Assembly (NCBI GenBank): GCA_903845065.1
Contig: CAIMWH010000162.1
Location: 1-39,966, forward strand
Direction of reading: 5' to 3'
Length of the DNA stretch: 39,966 bases
Origin: an uncultured Rhodospirillales bacterium
GTDB taxonomy: Bacteria; Pseudomonadota; Alphaproteobacteria; Acetobacterales; Acetobacteraceae
Position 1 is the stretch's first letter. Every line of letters begins with the position of its first letter. The notes beneath the pieces were generated by a model that was given only the letters and a program-made list of their open reading frames with translations, ran no database searches and was not told the origin of the DNA. A program made the translations under genes and the position numbers. Positions 35,636 to 39,966 of the stretch are shown here, one piece after another.

Positions 35636-37009
35636 CTACTCGGCCGCCGCGGCCTGCATCGGCGCGCGGCGGCGCTTCAGCTCTTCGGCGACCAGGAAGG
35701 CGAGTTCGAGCGACTGCTCGGCGTTGAGGCGCGGATCGACGAAGGTTTCGTAGCGCTTGGCGAGATCGGCCTCGGTGAGCATGTGTGCGCCGCCGACGCA
35801 CTCCGTCACCGGCTGGCCGGTCATCTCGACATGCACGCCGCCGGCCCAACTGCCTTCGGCGGCATGGACATCGAAGAAGCGGCGGACTTCGGAGAGGATG
35901 GCGTCGAAGCTGCGGGTCTTGTAGCCGTTCGAGGTGGTCGTGGTGTTGCCGTGCATCGGGTCACACAGCCAAACCACCTTGCGGCCTTCCTTCTGGATGG
36001 CGCGGACCAGCGGGGAGAGCATCTTTTCCACCTTCTCGGCGCCCATGCGGGCGATGAGGGTGAGGCGGCCGGCCTCGTTGGCGGGGTTCAGGGTATCGCA
36101 GATGCGCAGCAGGTCTTCGGCGGTGGTGGTGGGGCCAACCTTCATGCCAAGCGGGTTTTTGACGCCGCGGAGGAATTCGACGTGGGCGCCGTCCGGCTGG
36201 CGGGTGCGATCGCCGATCCACAGGAAGTGGGCCGAGCAGGCGTAGGGATCATTCGTCAGGCTGTCGATGCGGGTGAGGGCCTGCTCGTAGGGCAGCAGCA
36301 GCGCCTCGTGGCTGGTGTAGAAATCGGTCTCGCGGATCTGCGGGGTGCTGGCGGAGTTGATGCCGCAGGCGGCCATGAAGCGCAGGGTCTCGTCGATGCG
36401 ATGCGCCAGGTCCTGGTAGCGATCGGCGAGCGGCGAGCGGGCGACGAAGCCGAGGTTCCAGCGATGGACTTCGTGCAGGTCGGCATAGCCGCCCGAGGCG
36501 AAGGCGCGCAGCAGGTTCAGGGTGCCGGCGGACTGGAAGTAGCCGAACTCCATGCGGGCGGGATCGGGGATACGGGCCTCGGGGGTGAATTCGGGGCCGT
36601 TGACGATATCGCCGCGGTAGGACGGCAGGGTGACGCCATCGATGGTCTCGTTGTCCGACGAGCGGGGCTTGGCGAACTGGCCGGCCATGCGGCCGATTTT
36701 CACCACCGGCATGGAGGAGCCGAAGGTGAGTACCACGGCCATCTGCAACAGCACGCGGAAGGTGTCGCGGATGATGTTGGCGGTGAAATCCTGGAAGCTC
36801 TCGGCACAGTCCCCGCCTTGCAGGACGATGGCCTTGCCTTCGGCGACCTGCGCGAGGGCGGCCTTCAGGCGGCGGGCTTCGCCGGCGAAGACCAGCGGCG
36901 GATAGGCGCGCAGGCGATCCTCCTGGGCGGCGAGTTTGGCCGCGTCCGGGTAGGTGGGCTGCTGCTTGGCCGGGTGGTTGCGCCAGGAGTCGAGTGTCCA
37001 AGTGGTCAT
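35636..37009 (-). CDS. aroG: Class II 3-deoxy-7-phosphoheptulonate (DAHP) synthase
   Basis: This is a 457-residue enzyme, the first of the shikimate pathway, condensing phosphoenolpyruvate and erythrose 4-phosphate. Class II features are GGDCAESF with metal Cys68, [44 protein letters not shown], and [10 protein letters not shown] with a metal histidine. The N-terminal [20 protein letters not shown] fits bacterial type II enzymes. The ATG at 37009 was chosen because the upstream open frame is repeat-derived. It is the first gene of an operon with pncB. A family B repeat lies just upstream. Confidence 0.96.
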   Translation of the reverse strand: MTTWTLDSWRNHPAKQQPTYPDAAKLAAQEDRLRAYPPLVFAGEARRLKAALAQVAEGKAIVLQGGDCAESFQDFTANIIRDTFRVLLQMAVVLTFGSSMPVVKIGRMAGQFAKPRSSDNETIDGVTLPSYRGDIVNGPEFTPEARIPDPARMEFGYFQSAGTLNLLRAFASGGYADLHEVHRWNLGFVARSPLADRYQDLAHRIDETLRFMAACGINSASTPQIRETDFYTSHEALLLPYEQALTRIDSLTNDPYACSAHFLWIGDRTRQPDGAHVEFLRGVKNPLGMKVGPTTTAEDLLRICDTLNPANEAGRLTLIARMGAEKVEKMLSPLVRAIQKEGRKVVWLCDPMHGNTTTTSNGYKTRSFDAILSEVRRFFDVHAAEGSWAGGVHVEMTGQPVTECVGGAHMLTEADLAKRYETFVDPRLNAEQSLELAFLVAEELKRRRAPMQAAAAE

Positions 37010-37023
37010 GGTGAGGCTCCAGA

Positions 37024-37077
37024 GGGAAGCAAGGCGAGGGCGAGGCCCTCGACCCGCCAAAGGCCGCCGGCCTTTGG
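37024..37077. repeat. GC-hairpin repeat, family B copy 2
   Basis: GGGAAGCAAGGCGAGGG with hairpin CGAGGGC/GCCCTCG (37035-37051) is followed by a second hairpin CCAAAGGCC-GCC-GGCCTTTGG (37057-37077). The first part matches the reverse complement of 23278-23311. It fills the gap upstream of the DAHP synthase gene; the rest of that gap (37078-37154) shows nothing recognisable. Confidence 0.75.
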
Positions 37078-37154
37078 AAACCGTTCACTCATTCCAGAAA
37101 GTTGACCGCTTGGCTACTGCCGCCAGGGCAACCAAGGGTTGAGCAGGGCGGCGG

Positions 37155-38504
37155 CTAGGTGGCGACGCGGGTTCGGGTGCGCATGGTGACGAATTCCTCG
37201 GCCGCGGTGGGGTGGATGCCGACGGTGCGGTCGAAGTCCGCCTTGGTGGCGCCGGCGTTGATGGCAATCGAGAGGCCCTGGAGGATTTCCGGGGCATCCT
37301 CGCCGAGCATGTGCGCGCCGACGACTTTCTGGCTGGCTTGGTCCACCACCAGTTTCATGATGGTCTTGCGGGTGCGGCCGCTGAGGGTGTGGCGCATGGG
37401 GGTGAACTTGGCCACGTAGATATCGGCCGGGCCGTTTTTCGCGGCTTCGGCCTCGGTAAGCCCCACCGTGCCGATCGGCGGCGAGGAAAACACGGCGGTG
37501 GCAACGCGGTCGAGGTCCCATTTGCGCGGACCCGGCCCGTAGAGGCGATCGGCGAGGGAGTGCCCTTCGGCAATGGCGACGGGGGTGAGGTTCAGGCGGT
37601 CCGTCACATCACCGATGGCGTAGATGTTTTCGGCCGAAGTCTGGCTCTCGGCGTTCACCGTGACGGCGCCGAAGCCGTTGGTTTCAACGCCGGCGGCATC
37701 GAGGCCGAGGCCCTGGGTATAGGCCTGGCGGCCGAGGGCGGAGAAGACGAGGTCCGCATCGATCATCGTGCCATCGGCGAGGTGGACGCGTTTGGTGGTG
37801 CCGATGGCTTCCACCGAGGCAACGGTCTTGCCGCGATGCAGGGTGATGCCCTGGGTTTCCATGGCTTCGGCGAGGCCCTCGCGCATGTCTTCGTCGAAGC
37901 CGCGCAGCGGGAGTTGCTGGCGGATCACCACGTCCACCTTGGCGCCGAGGCCGGCGAAGATGCCGGCGAATTCCACCGCGATATAGCCGCCGCCGAGGAC
38001 GACGATGCGCTGGGGGAGTTCAGGGAGGTAGAACGCGTCATCGGAGACGATGCAGTGTTCGGCGCCGGGGAAGGCGGGGCGGACGGGGCGGCCGCCGGTG
38101 GCGATGACGATGCGTTCGGCGGTGATGCGCTGGCCGCCGACATCGAGCGTATGCGCGTCGAGGAAGGTGGCGCGGGCATCGTAGCTGGTGCAGGTGGCCA
38201 TCAGACGGCGGTAGGCGCCGTTGAGGCGTTCGATCTCGGTGTTTTTCGCCGCGATGAGGCGGGGCCAGTCATGCCGGCCGGGCGCGACATCCCAGCCGAA
38301 ACCACGGCTGTCGGCGGCGGCGGCACCGTATTCGGCCGCCATGACGAGGAGTTTTTTCGGCACGCAGCCGATATTGACGCAGGTGCCGCCCCAGAAGCGT
38401 TCCTCGGCCACACCCACTTTCGCGCCGTGGCCGGCGGCCATCCGGGCGAAGCGGACGCCGCCGGAGCCGCCGCCGATGACGAAGACGTCGAAATCGTTGC
38501 TCAC
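37155..38504 (-). CDS. gor: Glutathione-disulfide reductase
   Basis: This is a 449-residue FAD-dependent disulfide oxidoreductase. FAD binding is seen in VIGGGSGGVRFARMAA, the redox disulfide in GGTCVNIGCVPKK (Cys42, Cys47), and the NAD(P) Rossmann motif in VLGGGYIAVEFAGIFAGLGA. Arginines in VIRQQLPLRGFDE favour NADPH. A FAD motif YAIGDVTDRLNLTPVA and the dimer active-site HPTAAEE near the C-terminus complete the pattern of glutathione reductase rather than lipoamide or mercuric reductase. Its ATG overlaps the stop of the upstream aldehyde dehydrogenase gene (ATGA), so they are cotranscribed. Confidence 0.95.
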   Translation of the reverse strand: MSNDFDVFVIGGGSGGVRFARMAAGHGAKVGVAEERFWGGTCVNIGCVPKKLLVMAAEYGAAAADSRGFGWDVAPGRHDWPRLIAAKNTEIERLNGAYRRLMATCTSYDARATFLDAHTLDVGGQRITAERIVIATGGRPVRPAFPGAEHCIVSDDAFYLPELPQRIVVLGGGYIAVEFAGIFAGLGAKVDVVIRQQLPLRGFDEDMREGLAEAMETQGITLHRGKTVASVEAIGTTKRVHLADGTMIDADLVFSALGRQAYTQGLGLDAAGVETNGFGAVTVNAESQTSAENIYAIGDVTDRLNLTPVAIAEGHSLADRLYGPGPRKWDLDRVATAVFSSPPIGTVGLTEAEAAKNGPADIYVAKFTPMRHTLSGRTRKTIMKLVVDQASQKVVGAHMLGEDAPEILQGLSIAINAGATKADFDRTVGIHPTAAEEFVTMRTRTRVAT

Positions 38505-39966
38505 GCGCCGATGCCTCCGAGGGCGAGGTATTTGATCTCGATGTATTCGTCGATGCCCTGGTGCGAGCCCTCGCGGCCGAGGCCGGAGGATTTCACCCCG
38601 CCGAAGGGAGCAACCTCGGTGGAGATGATGCCCTCGTTGATGCCGACCATGCCGTATTCAAGCGCCTCGGCGACGCGGAAGATGCGCCCGACATCGCGCG
38701 CGTAGAAATAGGAGGCAAGGCCGAACTCGGTATCGTTGGCCAGGCGGATGGCTTCCTCCTCGGTGTGGAAGCGGAACAGAGGGGCGACCGGGCCGAAGGT
38801 CTCCTCGCGGAAGATCATCGCGTCATGCGGCACGTTGGCGAGCAGGGTGGGCTGGAAGAAATTGCCGCCGCGGGCATGGCGCTGGCCGCCCGTCACAATG
38901 GTGGCACCGCGCGAGAGGGCGTCGGCGATGTGTTCCTCCACCTTGAGCACGGCATCGGCGTTGATGAGGGGCCCCTGGGTAACCCCAGGTTCCATGCCGT
39001 CACCCACCTTGAGCGCCTCGACGGCGGTTTTCAGTTTGGCGGCGAAGGCATCGTAGACGCCATCCTGAACCAGGATACGGTTGGCGCAGACGCAGGTTTG
39101 CCCGGTGTTGCGGTATTTGCTGGCCATCGCGCCAAGCACGGCCTGGTCGAGATCGGCATCATCGAAAACGATGAAGGGGGCGTTGCCGCCGAGTTCCATG
39201 CTCGTCTTCTTGATGGTCGGCGCGCACTGGGCAAGGAGCTTGGCGCCCACTTCGGTGGAGCCGGTGAAGGTGAGTTTGCGGATTTTGGGGTTGGAGGTGA
39301 GTTCGCCGCCAACCGGGCCGGAGGGGCCGGTGATGACGTTGCAGACGCCGGCGGGCATGCCGGCGCGTTCGGCGAGGACGGCGATGGCGAGGGCCGAGAA
39401 CGGGGTTTGGCTGGCGGGGCGGATGACGCCGGTGCAGCCCGCCGCCCAGCCTGGCCCGGTCTTGCGGGTGATCATGGCGGCCGGGAAGTTCCACGGCGTG
39501 ATGGCGGCGAAGACGCCGATGGGTTCCTTCTGGACGATGATGCGGCGGCCTTTGGCGTTCTGCGGGATGGTATCGCCGTAGACCCGCTTGGCTTCCTCGG
39601 CGAACCACTCGATGAACGAGGCGGCGTAGGCGATTTCGCCCTTGGATTCCGCCAGCGGCTTGCCCTGCTCGGCGGTCATGATGATGGCGAGATCATCGGT
39701 GTTGGCGAGCATGAGATCGAAGAGTTTGCGCAGGATAATGCTGCGTTCCTTGGCGAGGAGGGCACGCCAGACGGGCTGGGCGGCGTGGGCGGCCTCGATG
39801 GCGCGGCGGGTTTCGTCGGCGCCGAGGGCGGGGACTTCGCCGATGGCCTCGCCGGTGGCGGGGTTGCGGACGGTCAGGGTGCGGCCGGAGTCGGCCTGGA
39901 CCCATTTGCCGTCGATGTAGTTGGCCTGGCGGAAGAGGGTGGGATCTTTGAGAGGGAGGGGGGTGA
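38501..39966 (-). CDS. gabD: NAD(P)-dependent succinate-semialdehyde dehydrogenase (5' end outside window)
   Basis: This is an aldehyde dehydrogenase of the GabD type that oxidises succinate semialdehyde to succinate. About 487 residues are visible from TPLPLKDPTLFRQANYIDGK; only a few N-terminal residues, including the start, are missing. Motifs are FAAITPWNFPAAMITRK, SMELGGNAPFIVFDDADL with the general-base Glu, and GQTCVCANRILVQDG with the nucleophilic Cys. The C-terminal VAPFGGVKSSGLGREGSHQG is typical. One oddity is IRPASQTPFSA, where Arg (codon 39421-39419) replaces the Lys normally contacting the cofactor ribose in V-x-K-P-A-S-Q-T-P. Its stop overlaps the glutathione reductase start. 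Confidence 0.92.
   Translation of the reverse strand, partial: TPLPLKDPTLFRQANYIDGKWVQADSGRTLTVRNPATGEAIGEVPALGADETRRAIEAAHAAQPVWRALLAKERSIILRKLFDLMLANTDDLAIIMTAEQGKPLAESKGEIAYAASFIEWFAEEAKRVYGDTIPQNAKGRRIIVQKEPIGVFAAITPWNFPAAMITRKTGPGWAAGCTGVIRPASQTPFSALAIAVLAERAGMPAGVCNVITGPSGPVGGELTSNPKIRKLTFTGSTEVGAKLLAQCAPTIKKTSMELGGNAPFIVFDDADLDQAVLGAMASKYRNTGQTCVCANRILVQDGVYDAFAAKLKTAVEALKVGDGMEPGVTQGPLINADAVLKVEEHIADALSRGATIVTGGQRHARGGNFFQPTLLANVPHDAMIFREETFGPVAPLFRFHTEEEAIRLANDTEFGLASYFYARDVGRIFRVAEALEYGMVGINEGIISTEVAPFGGVKSSGLGREGSHQGIDEYIEIKYLALGGIGA

Overview
The window is gene-dense, very GC-rich chromosomal DNA. It reads as an alphaproteobacterium, most likely Acetobacteraceae (Rhodospirillales). 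The reasons are the codon bias, class II DAHP synthase, two PEP-CTERM proteins, separate HyuA/HyuB hydantoinase-type genes, and AT-tract and GC-rich hairpin repeats of a kind I associate with that family. The genus cannot be fixed by eye. Thirty-five protein genes are supported, two of them cut by the window ends (clpB at the left, an aldehyde dehydrogenase at the right). No rRNA, tRNA, CRISPR array, transposase or phage gene was seen.

Layout. 1-3.1 kb: 5' end of clpB with a heat-shock type promoter, a MOSC protein, an NTF2-like protein and a Crp/Fnr regulator. 3.1-16.3 kb: a peptide-uptake and amide-hydrolysis region, with a divergent M28 peptidase homologue, substrate-binding protein, two permeases, two ATPases, HyuB, HyuA and a convergent DapA-like protein. 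A PEP-CTERM gene on the opposite strand splits the transporter genes between permeases and ATPases. 16.4-18.9 kb: pgsA, mobB, a lipoprotein, moaD and moaE (molybdenum cofactor). 19-23 kb: a TPR/glycosyltransferase-like protein, a ureohydrolase and an AmpG-like permease. 23.0-23.4 kb: a hairpin repeat cluster. 23.4-27 kb: typA and a second, orphan substrate-binding protein. 27-31.8 kb: a minus-strand run nadE - small protein - adenosine kinase - adenylate cyclase - Cys-rich membrane protein. 31.9-33.7 kb: a mini-DUF1190 / glutathionylspermidine-synthase-like ATP-grasp / DUF350 trio. 33.8-40 kb: a second PEP-CTERM gene with a possible sigma-54 promoter, aroG(II)-pncB, and gabD-gor.

The most notable point is the substrate-binding protein at 4981-6645. 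After its signal peptide it carries the segment that is normally C-terminal in family 5 binding proteins, followed by the normally N-terminal part: a natural circular permutation in a single intact gene. Second is the DUF1190-like / ATP-grasp / DUF350 trio, whose 100-residue secreted partner keeps an RGGFG motif near its C-terminus. Third are two families of dispersed intergenic hairpin repeats, including a perfect 24-bp inverted repeat.
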